Notes under the pieces: model-generated
The model's database searches: none
Told to the model about the DNA's origin: nothing
The model's input: the letters and a program-made list of their open reading frames with translations, nothing else
Part shown: in pieces, positions 34,312 through 43,741 of the stretch
How the letters are laid out: every line of letters starts with the position of its first letter
Numbering within the stretch: position 1 is the stretch's first letter
DNA from: an uncultured Lachnospiraceae bacterium
GTDB taxonomy: Bacteria; Bacillota; Clostridia; Lachnospirales; Lachnospiraceae
Direction of reading: 5' to 3'
Assembly (NCBI GenBank): GCA_902493385.1
Contig: CABUPO010000005.1
Coordinates: forward strand, 62,001 to 126,000
Length of the DNA stretch: 64,000 nt
Translations under genes and position numbers: made by a program

Positions 34312-36441
34312 ATGATTACAAGTATATTATGTTTGGTATTGGGAGTAAGCGCAGTCCTTTTTGCGGGAATGCCTTTGGCATATTATTTATGGTGTGGAAA
34401 TAATAATAAAACCGCAGGAGCCGCAGAATTTTGGACCGTGTCGATATTTGCAGGGGTCTGCGCGCTATGTGCTTTTATTAAGATAATGGTTATGTTCGGT
34501 GTGCCGACTGCAAGATATATGTGGATATTATATGGTGTTCTGGCGGTATTGTTCATATGTTTTATGGTACGCAGCCGAAAGGATTTGAAGCAAAAAGGTT
34601 ATTTCCGTGATATGTATACCATTGCCGGTATGGCGGCAACGCTTTTGTGCGGCAGCTTTACGTATATTCTGTACGGAGCAAAGTTTTATAAGGGATATGC
34701 ATGGTGGGATATATATTATTATTCTGCGCAGACTGAAGCAGTAACAAGAATACCTTTTTCAGCATGGGACACCCTTCAGTATGAGCAGGCATGGCTGATT
34801 GGCGTTAAGCATTTTATTAAAGGCGCGCACAGAATAAGCATGGGCGCCCTTGGTTCAGTACCGGCTTCTCTTGCAGGAACAGACGGCGCGTCAGTTATGG
34901 GCTTTTTAAATGCTCTTGCGCTGCTTATGATTTTTACAGCCTTAATGTATGTGACCGAGAATATGTTCCGCCGGGGAATAAAGAGGGTATTTGCATGTTT
35001 TGCCGCAACATTTTTACCAGGAATAATTGTCGCACAGTTAGAGTGCTTTTTGCCTATTGTATTTTTTATGGCGTTTACAATATTTTTTGCAAAGTGTTTT
35101 TCAGACTGCCTGCAAAATGTCGATATAAAGCGTATAATAGTTTTAGTAATTGTTGTTTCATCAGCTATAACATTTTTCCTGGATGGAGTATATGTTATGG
35201 CGGGCCTTATGTTTATAAGCTTAGTGTATTCTGTCCATTCGCACGGAAGCATTACGTTTAAGAGTGTTGTAACTAAGCTGCTTGTGCTTTTGAGTATTAT
35301 GATTGGTGTTATTGTTTTAAATACTCAATATATGCCGTATATATGGGAAGAGCTGCAGCTTAAGCTGACGAGAGAAGGGTTAAACGGGCTTTACAGCTTT
35401 GCATATTCGCAGCAGACCTTTGACTGGATATTTTACGGCTCATTTGTAGATAGCCTGAATATTGCAGGAACCTTACTTAGGTTTATTGCCGTGATACTGT
35501 TTATTGCGGGAATATGCGGGCTTGTGTTTAATGCAGTAAAGAAGCATGACTGTATATGTATTAATTTTCTTGCTGTGATTGCGGTAGGGCTTTTGTTTTA
35601 CAGTCAGACAGGAGAGCATCAATATGTATTTTTCAAGGTGTTCCATTTAAGCTTTGCGCCTTTGGTTATAGGTATATTTTTATTTGTGAAATATATACTG
35701 GATGAATTTCCGGCTACGAAATTATTTAAAGTATACAGATATATTATTACTGCCGGAGTAATATGTATTTTTGGTTTCTGTATATGCTGTTCATTTTTGA
35801 AAATGTTGTCGGTATTTCCGGCGTTTCAAAAATTTCAGGGAAGAAATGTAGGCTATTCGTTTGCTCTTGACGACGAATCAAGAGATATATTTGAGCGTAT
35901 AGAAAATACCGATAAACCTATTATGCTTGTATGTAACCAGCGTATGTCTGATTTGAGATTGTTTTGGGCGTTATACTATGGGCGCAACAAGGATGTTTAT
36001 GTTATGTCAGAAGGTCAGATTAATCACTTTATTCTGGGAACAGGGAAATCATTAGACGGAGCAGAATATTTTGAGCCTCCGGCTGACTGTGAGATAATAG
36101 ACGTAGATTTGACAGATGGGGAAAAAGAGAATAAGGATTACGCATATTTTCTTGAAATGAAGAGCGCTTCGGGAAATATAATTGCCGATACGCAGTATTA
36201 TTATAGTGAAAGTGCAGATGAATATAATCTGTATGTGTACGCGAAGGAAGAAAAGGAATTAAATATAAACATGACGATTGCGGGTTCTGCCGCTCAGACA
36301 GTAAATGTAGACGGAACAGATATATCTCTTGCAGAGGGTGAAAATGTCATAAATAAAAAGATTACGGCCAAAGCAGGAATAACAAAAATCAGCTTAAAAA
36401 GCGATGCGCCGTTTATGGTATGGGCCTGTAGTGTTGATTAA
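34312..36441 (+). CDS. Large polytopic membrane protein, possibly GT-C-like glycosyltransferase
   Basis: About 709 residues with roughly 12 membrane helices in the first 500 residues and an extracytoplasmic C-terminal domain of about 200 residues (DDESRDIFERIENTDKPIML onward, ending in a beta-rich part). The first large loop (WWDIYYYSAQTEAVTRIPFSAWDT, then ISMGALGSVPASLAGTDGASVMG) would hold the active-site acidic residues of a GT-C enzyme, but I cannot identify a definite family. I chose the ATG at 34312; a TTG at 34300 lies too close to the ribosome site. It follows the LRR gene and precedes recN by 25 bases, so recN may partly be read from this transcript. Confidence 0.65.
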   Translation: MITSILCLVLGVSAVLFAGMPLAYYLWCGNNNKTAGAAEFWTVSIFAGVCALCAFIKIMVMFGVPTARYMWILYGVLAVLFICFMVRSRKDLKQKGYFRDMYTIAGMAATLLCGSFTYILYGAKFYKGYAWWDIYYYSAQTEAVTRIPFSAWDTLQYEQAWLIGVKHFIKGAHRISMGALGSVPASLAGTDGASVMGFLNALALLMIFTALMYVTENMFRRGIKRVFACFAATFLPGIIVAQLECFLPIVFFMAFTIFFAKCFSDCLQNVDIKRIIVLVIVVSSAITFFLDGVYVMAGLMFISLVYSVHSHGSITFKSVVTKLLVLLSIMIGVIVLNTQYMPYIWEELQLKLTREGLNGLYSFAYSQQTFDWIFYGSFVDSLNIAGTLLRFIAVILFIAGICGLVFNAVKKHDCICINFLAVIAVGLLFYSQTGEHQYVFFKVFHLSFAPLVIGIFLFVKYILDEFPATKLFKVYRYIITAGVICIFGFCICCSFLKMLSVFPAFQKFQGRNVGYSFALDDESRDIFERIENTDKPIMLVCNQRMSDLRLFWALYYGRNKDVYVMSEGQINHFILGTGKSLDGAEYFEPPADCEIIDVDLTDGEKENKDYAYFLEMKSASGNIIADTQYYYSESADEYNLYVYAKEEKELNINMTIAGSAAQTVNVDGTDISLAEGENVINKKITAKAGITKISLKSDAPFMVWACSVD

Positions 36442-36466
36442 GAATCTGCATGTGAGGGAGGTTTGC

Positions 36467-38146
36467 ATGTTAACACATTTACACGTAAAGAATTTTGCGG
36501 TGGTTAAGGACGTAGAAGTTGATTTTACTGATAATCTGAATATTCTTACAGGTGAAACAGGGGCGGGTAAATCTGTGATTATCGGCTCCGTGAACATTGC
36601 TCTTGGAGGCCGTATTTCTTCCGATATGATAAGAAGCGGCGAGGATTATGCATATGTAGAGATGGTCTTTGAACCGCCTGAGGATGTGATTAAAGAATTA
36701 AATGCAATTGATATTTACCCGGAGGATAATATGCTTGTTATATCAAGGCGTATTATGCCGGGTAAAAGTATAAGTAAAGTTAATGGGGAGACGGTCACTG
36801 CCGGTACGTTAAAAAGTATTTCGGCGCTGCTTATTGATATATACGGGCAGCATGAGCACCAGTCTCTTCTTAATTCTTCTAAGCAGCTTGATATTATTGA
36901 CAGGTACGCGGGTACTGAGCAGATTAAAGACGAAGTCAGCAGACTGTATGCCGAATATATGCAGGTAAAGAAGGAATGGGACGGTTTGCAGGTTTCTGAT
37001 GAAGACCGGATAAGGGAACTTTCTTTTATGGAATACGAGATGTCTGAGATTGAGAATGCAGGTATACGTGACGGCGAAGAGGAGGAGCTTGAAACAGAAT
37101 ACAGAAAGCTTGCCAATTCAGAGAAGATTATAAGAGCGGCGGCGGATGTATATGAGCTTACCGGTAATGGCGATATGACGGCGTCGTCTTTGTTAGGACG
37201 GGCCGTTTTAGTTCTTAACGAGGTTATTGAATATGATAATGCGGTTTCGGATTATCTGCAGCTTCTGCAGGATGCGGACAGTATTCTTTCTGATTTTAAC
37301 CGAGAGCTTTCTTCATATATGGATGATTTTGTGTTTGACGAGCAGCTGTTTCATGAAACTCTGGACAGACTTGAATATATAAGAAAGATTTTTGCAAAGT
37401 ACGGAGGCTCTTATGAAAGCATGTCTGAGTATTACAGGAAGCTTAAGGAACGCAGAAATGAACTGTCAGAGCTTGAAGAGAATAAGCGGCATGTTAAAGA
37501 AAAGCTGACGCATGTAGAATCACAGCTTTCCGGTCTGTCAGAGGAGCTTTCAAGGATTAGGAAAAATGCGGCGCAGAATCTTAAAGAAAGTATTGTCTGC
37601 GCTTTGTCAGACCTTAATTTTGCCGAGGTCAGATTTGATATTGTATTTACTGAAAAAGGTTATTATGACTCTGATGGAACGGATAAGGCAGAATTTATGA
37701 TATCGACCAATCCGGGCGAGGATATTAAGCCTCTGTCATTGGCTGCGTCCGGCGGCGAGCTTTCAAGAATTATGTTGGGAATAAAATCGGTGCTGTGCGA
37801 CAACGATTCAATATATACTCTTGTATTTGATGAGATTGACGCCGGAATAAGCGGACGGACTGCACAAAAGGTTTCCGAAAAGCTGGCTCGTATCGCTGCA
37901 AACCATCAGGTTATATGTATAACGCATCTTGCCCAGATTGCGGCTATGGCAGACAGTCATTTTGTTATAGAAAAAAATGTTTCAGAAAACAGAACGCATA
38001 CTGAAATAAGACGTCTGTCTGACGAAGATACGATAAAAGAGCTCGCAAGAATACTTGGAGGCACAGAGATAACGGAATCTGTTCTTGGCAACGCATGTGA
38101 GATGAAAGAGCTTGCCAAAGTGTGGAAATCGGGATACCTGCATTAA
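36467..38146 (+). CDS. recN: DNA repair protein RecN
   Basis: An SMC-like ATPase that acts early in double-strand-break repair. 559 residues: Walker A GETGAGKSV (29-37), long coiled-coil arms (about 150-380), signature LSLAASGGELSRIMLG, Walker B TLVFDEIDAGISG, and ICITHLAQIAAMAD. The frame is open from 36404 but the ATG at 36467 has GAGGGAGG and gives the conserved start MLTHLHVKNFAVV. It precedes spoIVB, the arrangement kept from Bacillus to Clostridia. Confidence 0.97.
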   Translation: MLTHLHVKNFAVVKDVEVDFTDNLNILTGETGAGKSVIIGSVNIALGGRISSDMIRSGEDYAYVEMVFEPPEDVIKELNAIDIYPEDNMLVISRRIMPGKSISKVNGETVTAGTLKSISALLIDIYGQHEHQSLLNSSKQLDIIDRYAGTEQIKDEVSRLYAEYMQVKKEWDGLQVSDEDRIRELSFMEYEMSEIENAGIRDGEEEELETEYRKLANSEKIIRAAADVYELTGNGDMTASSLLGRAVLVLNEVIEYDNAVSDYLQLLQDADSILSDFNRELSSYMDDFVFDEQLFHETLDRLEYIRKIFAKYGGSYESMSEYYRKLKERRNELSELEENKRHVKEKLTHVESQLSGLSEELSRIRKNAAQNLKESIVCALSDLNFAEVRFDIVFTEKGYYDSDGTDKAEFMISTNPGEDIKPLSLAASGGELSRIMLGIKSVLCDNDSIYTLVFDEIDAGISGRTAQKVSEKLARIAANHQVICITHLAQIAAMADSHFVIEKNVSENRTHTEIRRLSDEDTIKELARILGGTEITESVLGNACEMKELAKVWKSGYLH

Positions 38147-38213
38147 GATGCATATAACCTGTACCTTTTGGACACAATATTTACCAGCCTTATAACCAGA
38201 AAGGGTGGGATAT

Positions 38214-39488
38214 GTGAACAGACGCAGGTGGTACAGGATTATTCTTACCATTATATTCGTATGTACGGTTATATTTACCGGTATATATTATGTATATAGT
38301 GTGAATAACGGAATACCGGATTCACTTAAGGTATATGTTGGCGATGACAGCCAGTTTGATTTTTCTATGCCTGTAGAAGCAGGGGTTGAAGCAGATACAG
38401 AGGCATTAAATATTAACAATGCGTCGAAAAGCGAGAATGGGGAAATTCATTTTTCACTTAATAAACCTTTTACCGTTTCTTCGTCCGAAACAGGCAGATA
38501 TAAAATGAATCTGAAGCTCTTTGGAATGTTTTCATTAAAGAGCATTTCTCTTGACGTTATTGACAGTGAAAGCGTTATACCATGTGGTAATAATATTGGA
38601 ATACAGATTAAGACGGATGGTCTTTTGGTGCTTGGAACGGGAACCGTAACAGGCGCGGACAATATGGATTATGAGCCTGCGTATCAGATTATTCAGACAG
38701 GAGATTATATTACTGAAATTAATGGGGAAGAGGTTGTTTCGATTGAGCAGTTTACAGAATGTCTTCAGAATTGCGGTAAAAAGAAGGTAACGCTTGGTAT
38801 CAGAAGAGGAGATAGCGTAAGCAAGGTGAAGCTTGATACGATAGAGTGTGAGGACGGCAGCGTAAAGATTGGAGTATGGGTAAGAGAGGATACACAGGGA
38901 ATAGGTACGCTTACATTTGTCGGGAAAAACGGTAAATTTGCTGCGCTCGGGCACGGAATAACTGATGCAGATACCGGAGTTCTTATGCAGATAAAGTCAG
39001 GAAAATTGTACAACACTGAAATAATTAATATTATTAAGGGAACGAATGGCACGCCAGGAGAGATAATGGGGATGATACTTGCATCCAGTTCTCAGCAGAT
39101 AGGAAAAATTAAGAAGAATACTCCGCTTGGAATAAGTGGAAAAGTCAATAAAGATTTTGTAAATAAAATAAGTGAAAGAGAAAGCTATCCGGTGGCTCTG
39201 CGCCAGGAAATCAAAAAGGGACCGGCGACAATATTGTGCCAGCTTGGAGAACAGATTGAGGAGTATGGCATCAATATAGAAGATATAAATAAGGGCAGTA
39301 CAGATAACAAAGGACTCGTACTTAAAATAACTGACGAGAGGCTTCTTAGTAAAACGGGAGGAATAATACAGGGAATGAGCGGGGCGCCGATTATTCAGAA
39401 CGGAAAGATTATCGGAGCGGTTACGCATGTGTTTGTAAACGACCCGACAAAAGGATATGGTATATTTATTGAAGAAATGATTGAATGA
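38214..39488 (+). CDS. spoIVB: Stage IV sporulation protein B (peptidase S55)
   Basis: SpoIVB is the serine protease sent from the forespore to start sigma-K activation. 424 residues: N-terminal membrane anchor (about 8-30), a PDZ domain (about 120-200, YEPAYQIIQTGDYITEINGEEV), and the S55 catalytic domain with His in ALGHGITD and Ser at about 389 in GMSGAPI. The start is a GTG with AAAGGGTGG upstream; the nearby ATG at 38212 is out of frame and followed at once by TGA. Its presence implies endospore formation. The usual next gene, spo0A, is not here. Confidence 0.94.
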   Translation: MNRRRWYRIILTIIFVCTVIFTGIYYVYSVNNGIPDSLKVYVGDDSQFDFSMPVEAGVEADTEALNINNASKSENGEIHFSLNKPFTVSSSETGRYKMNLKLFGMFSLKSISLDVIDSESVIPCGNNIGIQIKTDGLLVLGTGTVTGADNMDYEPAYQIIQTGDYITEINGEEVVSIEQFTECLQNCGKKKVTLGIRRGDSVSKVKLDTIECEDGSVKIGVWVREDTQGIGTLTFVGKNGKFAALGHGITDADTGVLMQIKSGKLYNTEIINIIKGTNGTPGEIMGMILASSSQQIGKIKKNTPLGISGKVNKDFVNKISERESYPVALRQEIKKGPATILCQLGEQIEEYGINIEDINKGSTDNKGLVLKITDERLLSKTGGIIQGMSGAPIIQNGKIIGAVTHVFVNDPTKGYGIFIEEMIE

Positions 39489-39555
39489 TTGCAACTTTAA
39501 AAACAATGTCGTATAATATATGCATATTTTTTTCTTGTTACGAGAGGTAAAAGGT

Positions 39556-40947
39556 ATGTTCAAAGTAAAAGACCGTCCTGGAAAAGACATGAACGTTATT
39601 ATTGTAGGTTACGGTAAAGTCGGTATGACATTGGTTGGGCAGCTTAGTAAGGAAGGCCATGCTATTACGGTTATTGACAAAGATTCCGATAAGGTGCAGG
39701 AAGCGGTAGACATATATGACGTAATGGGAATTGCGGGCAACGGAGCAAGCCACAGCACCCAGCTGGAAGCCGGAATTGATAAGGCTGATTTGTTTATCGC
39801 AGTTACTGAATCGGACGAGCTTAACCTTTTGTGCTGTGTAATTGCTAACCAGACGAGCGATTGTTCAACTATAGCAAGAGTAAGGACGCCTGATTACAGT
39901 AAGGAGCGCATGTATCTTGGTGAGAAGCTTGGACTTGCAATGGTTATTAATCCGGAGCTTGAAGCGGCAAATGAAGCGGCGCGTATTTTATCGCTGCCAG
40001 GCGCTCTTGAGGTTAATACTTTTGCACATGGCCATGCCGAACTGATTAAGTTTAAAATTCCTGAGCACAGTATGTTGAACGGAATGTCAATAGCAGAACT
40101 TGGAAAGAACATGCAGAATAACCTTCTGATATGCGCCGTTGAGCGGAAGGGCGATATAACGATACCTTCAGGCGACTATGTTATGGCGGCAAATGATGTG
40201 ATTTCTTTTATATCTACACGTGTAGAAGCAAAAGCTTTTCTTGAAAAGCTTGGTATTCTTAAGAACAGGGTTAAGGAAACCATGATTATTGGCGGAGGCA
40301 AGGTTGCGTATTATCTTGCCAAGCAGCTTTTACATATGGGTATATCAGTTAAGATTATAGAGATAGACAGGAACAGATGCGAGCATCTGAGTGAGATTTT
40401 GCCGGAGGCGATTATTATTAACGGCGACGGAAGCGATCAGGAGCTTCTTAAAGCAGAGGGTATAGAATATACCGATGCGGTCGTCGCGCTTACCGGAATA
40501 GATGAAGAGAATATTTTTCTTACTCTGTTTACAAGGCTTGTTTCAAAAGCAAAACCAATTACAAAAATCAATCATATAACGTTTAATGATGTTGTTGCAA
40601 GTCTGGACCTTGGAAGTATTATTGACCCGAAATCCATAACCAGCGAGGCGATTATAGCCTATGTCCGTGCCAAGAGAAATTCCAAAGACAGCAATAATAT
40701 CGAGACGCTGTATTATATGTTTGACCACAGGGTTGAAGCAATAGAGTTTTATGTGGAAAAAGAATCTAAAGTTACCGGAATCAGTTTAATGAATTTGAAG
40801 CTTAAAAAGAATCTTTTGGTTGCATGCATAAGCAGAAACGGAAAAATAATTATTCCGAGCGGCCAGGAATGTATTATGCCGGGCGATGTTGTAGTTGTCG
40901 TAACTACCCATACAGGATTTGACAAACTGACGGATATTCTTTTATAG
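39556..40947 (+). CDS. trkA: TrkA, potassium-uptake regulatory NAD-binding protein
   Basis: 463 residues forming two tandem RCK_N plus RCK_C units: Rossmann motifs VIIVGYGKVGMTL (about 14) and MIIGGGKVAYYL (about 240), each followed by a TrkA_C domain. It binds nucleotides on the cytoplasmic side of TrkH and gates potassium entry. The ATG at 39556 has GAGAGG upstream; an inner ATG at 39589 is possible but would remove a 10-residue basic start. trkH begins nine bases later. Confidence 0.95.
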   Translation: MFKVKDRPGKDMNVIIVGYGKVGMTLVGQLSKEGHAITVIDKDSDKVQEAVDIYDVMGIAGNGASHSTQLEAGIDKADLFIAVTESDELNLLCCVIANQTSDCSTIARVRTPDYSKERMYLGEKLGLAMVINPELEAANEAARILSLPGALEVNTFAHGHAELIKFKIPEHSMLNGMSIAELGKNMQNNLLICAVERKGDITIPSGDYVMAANDVISFISTRVEAKAFLEKLGILKNRVKETMIIGGGKVAYYLAKQLLHMGISVKIIEIDRNRCEHLSEILPEAIIINGDGSDQELLKAEGIEYTDAVVALTGIDEENIFLTLFTRLVSKAKPITKINHITFNDVVASLDLGSIIDPKSITSEAIIAYVRAKRNSKDSNNIETLYYMFDHRVEAIEFYVEKESKVTGISLMNLKLKKNLLVACISRNGKIIIPSGQECIMPGDVVVVVTTHTGFDKLTDILL

Positions 40948-40956
40948 GTGATTGAT

Positions 40957-42426
40957 ATGAACGTTTCAATAATAAGATACATACTTGGCTGGGTTCTTAA
41001 GATAGAAGCCGTATTTTTGCTGCTTCCATGCATTGTTGCACTTATTTATCGTGAAAATGCAGGTTTATATTATCTTGGGGTATCTGTTATATGTATTTTG
41101 ATTGGATGGCTTATGTCACGTAAAAAGCCCCGTAATTCGCTGTTCCTTTTAAAGGAAGGCTGTGTTGCGACTGCTCTCAGCTGGATATTTTTAAGCCTGT
41201 TCGGATGTCTTCCGCTTTATCTGAGCGGTGAGATTCCATCGTTTACTGACGCATTGTTTGAGACAATATCAGGATTTACAACTACGGGAGCAAGTATTCT
41301 TTCGGATATAGAGGCATTATCTTATACAGCGCTGTTTTGGAGAAGCTTTACGCACTGGATAGGAGGAATGGGGGTTTTGGTATTTCTGCTTGCGATTATA
41401 CCGCTTAGCGGAGGCTCGCATATTAACCTTATGAGAGCTGAAAGTCCGGGACCTTCTGTTGGAAAGCTTGTTCCTAATATAAAGACGACTGCGAGGCTTT
41501 TGTACATCATATATTTCGGACTTACGGTAATTGAAGTTATTCTGCTTGTAATCGGGGCGTGCCCGTTGTTTGACGCTGTAACGATAAGCTTTGGTACTGC
41601 GGGAACCGGTGGCTTCGCAATAAAAAATGACAGTATTGCTGGTTATTCGACTTATATACAGTGGGTAATTACTATATTTATGCTTTTGTTCGGCGTTAAT
41701 TTTAACGCTTATTACCTGTTGCTGTTCAGAAAATTTAAAAAAGCTGTGGGAATGGAAGAGGTAAAAGCTTATTTCGGAATAATACTTGCAAGCACGCTCA
41801 TTATTTTTTTCAATATATTTAAATATGCAAAGCCTGCCGGAATACTTTTCAGGGATGCGGCGTTTCAGGTGGCTTCTATTATTACAACAACAGGATATTC
41901 TACGGTAGATTTTGATATATGGCCTGAGACAAGCAAGACGATACTTGTGCTTCTTATGTTTGTAGGCGCATGCGCGGGAAGTACCGGAGGCGGAATAAAG
42001 GTTTCCAGAATAGTCATACTGGTAAAGACGATTTTCAAGGAAATTAATTCGTATATCCATCCAAGAAGCATTAAGAAAATTAAGATGGAAGGAAAGACCG
42101 TACCGCATGACGTAGTGCGTTCCACTAATGTTTACTTCATTACATATTTTATAATATTTACTTTTTCAGTATTTCTTCTTTCATTTGAAGGAAAAGATGC
42201 AATCACTAATTTTACTGCGGTTGCCGCAACATTTAATAATATAGGGCCGGGGCTTGAGCTGGTCGGACCGACATGTAATTTTGGCATATTTAATATATTT
42301 TCAAAATACATACTTATGTTTGATATGCTGGCAGGAAGGCTTGAGCTTTTCCCTCTTCTTATACTGGCGCATCCAAATATCATTAAAAGTATGATACTGT
42401 ATGCAAAGCCGGGAAAAAGAAAATAA
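40957..42426 (+). CDS. trkH: TrkH, potassium channel/transporter subunit
   Basis: 489 residues with about 10-12 helices and four pore repeats whose filter motifs can be seen: SGFTTTGAS, TAGTGGFA, TTTGYSTVDF and NNIGPGLELVG. TrkH works with TrkA to take up potassium. Ribosome site AGGTGAT precedes the ATG; the GTG at 40948 lies within it. No terminator is evident before the fatty-acid promoter 37 bases downstream. Confidence 0.95.
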   Translation: MNVSIIRYILGWVLKIEAVFLLLPCIVALIYRENAGLYYLGVSVICILIGWLMSRKKPRNSLFLLKEGCVATALSWIFLSLFGCLPLYLSGEIPSFTDALFETISGFTTTGASILSDIEALSYTALFWRSFTHWIGGMGVLVFLLAIIPLSGGSHINLMRAESPGPSVGKLVPNIKTTARLLYIIYFGLTVIEVILLVIGACPLFDAVTISFGTAGTGGFAIKNDSIAGYSTYIQWVITIFMLLFGVNFNAYYLLLFRKFKKAVGMEEVKAYFGIILASTLIIFFNIFKYAKPAGILFRDAAFQVASIITTTGYSTVDFDIWPETSKTILVLLMFVGACAGSTGGGIKVSRIVILVKTIFKEINSYIHPRSIKKIKMEGKTVPHDVVRSTNVYFITYFIIFTFSVFLLSFEGKDAITNFTAVAATFNNIGPGLELVGPTCNFGIFNIFSKYILMFDMLAGRLELFPLLILAHPNIIKSMILYAKPGKRK

Positions 42427-42462
42427 TTACCAATATATAAAATGTGTTAATATATAAATAAC

Positions 42463-42493
42463 TTGACTTGGGTGTAACACCCAGGACTATTAT
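42463..42493 (+). promoter_or_regulatory. Promoter/operator of the fatty-acid operon
   Basis: TTGACT and TATTAT are separated by 19 bases that contain the perfect palindrome TGGGTGT-A-ACACCCA (42469-42483). An operator inside a long spacer recalls MerR-type control, but no regulator gene is adjacent. A second TATAAT at 42525 lacks a -35 and may be an alternative start. The palindrome does not look like the FapR or FabT sites I know. Confidence 0.6.
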
Positions 42494-42563
42494 TTATTAG
42501 AATTACGGAGTATATTATTCTTCGTATAATATAAAAAAATAAGAAATAAAGGAGTGTGTATTC

Positions 42564-42779
42564 ATGAAAGACACAATAATAAGTATTATTGCAGAGTATC
42601 TGGGAAAGGATGCGTCAGAAATATCATCCTCTGAGACTTTTAAGGAAATTGGTCTTGATTCGCTTGATGTTATGGAGCTTGTTATGCAGATTGAGGAGGA
42701 GCTTGACTGCAAGATTGAGCTGTCTCAGGAGATTGATAATATCGATAAGCTTTGTGCATATATTGAGGAATCGAAGTAA
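42564..42779 (+). CDS. acpP: Acyl carrier protein
   Basis: A 71-residue acidic protein with the phosphopantetheine attachment Ser33 in IGLDSLDVMELVM. It carries the growing acyl chain for the enzymes encoded just downstream. GGAGTG precedes the ATG. Slightly shorter than the usual 77-80 residues because the N-terminal helix is short, as in many Clostridia. Confidence 0.95.
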   Translation: MKDTIISIIAEYLGKDASEISSSETFKEIGLDSLDVMELVMQIEEELDCKIELSQEIDNIDKLCAYIEESK

Positions 42780-42793
42780 TTCGGAGGAACAAT

Positions 42794-43741
42794 ATGATTA
42801 ATAGTATATTATGCGAGTTGCTTGATATTGAATATCCTGTGCTGCAGGGAGGAATGGCATGGGTAGCCGATGCCGGGCTTGCAGCAGCTGTTTCCGAGGC
42901 CGGTGGTCTCGGAATTATTGCAGCTATGAATTCTAATGGAGAGCAGCTGTCAGAGCAGATTAAAAAAGCCAATCAACTTACTGATAAGCCGTTTGGTGTG
43001 AATCTTATGCTTATGAGTCCCTATATAGAAGAAGCTATAGACGTTGTATGCAGGGAGCATGTAGCCGTTGTAACGACTGGCGCAGGTAATCCGTCTGTAT
43101 ATATACCCAGATTAAAGGAAGCCGGAATTAAAGTTATACCTGTTGTTCCAAGCGTTGCGCTTGCAAAAATGACGGAACGTATGGGTGTTACGGCTGTTAT
43201 TGCAGAGGGCTGTGAATCCGGCGGACACGTGGGCGAAAGCACGACCATGACGCTTGTACCGCAGGTTGCTCAGGCTGTGGACATACCTGTTATTGCCGCA
43301 GGAGGAATAGGCGATGGCAGAGGAATGGCGGCGGCATTCATGCTTGGAGCAACTGGCGTACAGATGGGAACAAGATTCCTTACGGCTGATGAGTGCAATA
43401 TTCATGAAAATTATAAGCAGAAAGTTCTTAAGGCAAAAGATATAGATACGATAGTTACCGGCAAAAGGCTGGGACATCCTGTACGTACGCTTAAGAATCC
43501 GATGTCGCGTGAATTTTTTAAGAAGGAATACGACAGTAATGTTACAGATGAAGAGCTTGAAGCTATGGGAGCGGGCGGATTAAGAATCGCCGCGCTTGAA
43601 GGCGACGTTAACAGAGGTTCGTTTATGTGCGGGCAGATTGCAGGGATTATTAACGACAGAAAAAGCTGTAAAGATATCATAGTTGATATATGCAGCGAAG
43701 CAGAGGAAATATTGACAGGAGCTGGAAAATGGGTAAAATAG
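42794..43741 (+). CDS. fabK: Enoyl-ACP reductase II (FabK)
   Basis: FMN-containing reductase that performs the last step of each elongation cycle with NAD(P)H. 315 residues: YPVLQGGMAWVADAGLAAAVSEAGGLG at the start, GAGNPSVYI, AEGCESGGHVG, PVIAAGGIGDGRG, GATGVQMGTRFL. The fold is shared with nitronate monooxygenases; the position between acpP and fabD fixes the role as FabK. No fabI is present in the operon. Ribosome site GGAGG. Its last codons overlap fabD by 13 bases. Confidence 0.96.
   Translation: MINSILCELLDIEYPVLQGGMAWVADAGLAAAVSEAGGLGIIAAMNSNGEQLSEQIKKANQLTDKPFGVNLMLMSPYIEEAIDVVCREHVAVVTTGAGNPSVYIPRLKEAGIKVIPVVPSVALAKMTERMGVTAVIAEGCESGGHVGESTTMTLVPQVAQAVDIPVIAAGGIGDGRGMAAAFMLGATGVQMGTRFLTADECNIHENYKQKVLKAKDIDTIVTGKRLGHPVRTLKNPMSREFFKKEYDSNVTDEELEAMGAGGLRIAALEGDVNRGSFMCGQIAGIINDRKSCKDIIVDICSEAEEILTGAGKWVK

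Noticed and set aside
42794..43741. FabK as nitronate monooxygenase
   Set aside because: The fold is shared, but the position inside the fab operon and the absence of fabI favour enoyl-ACP reductase.
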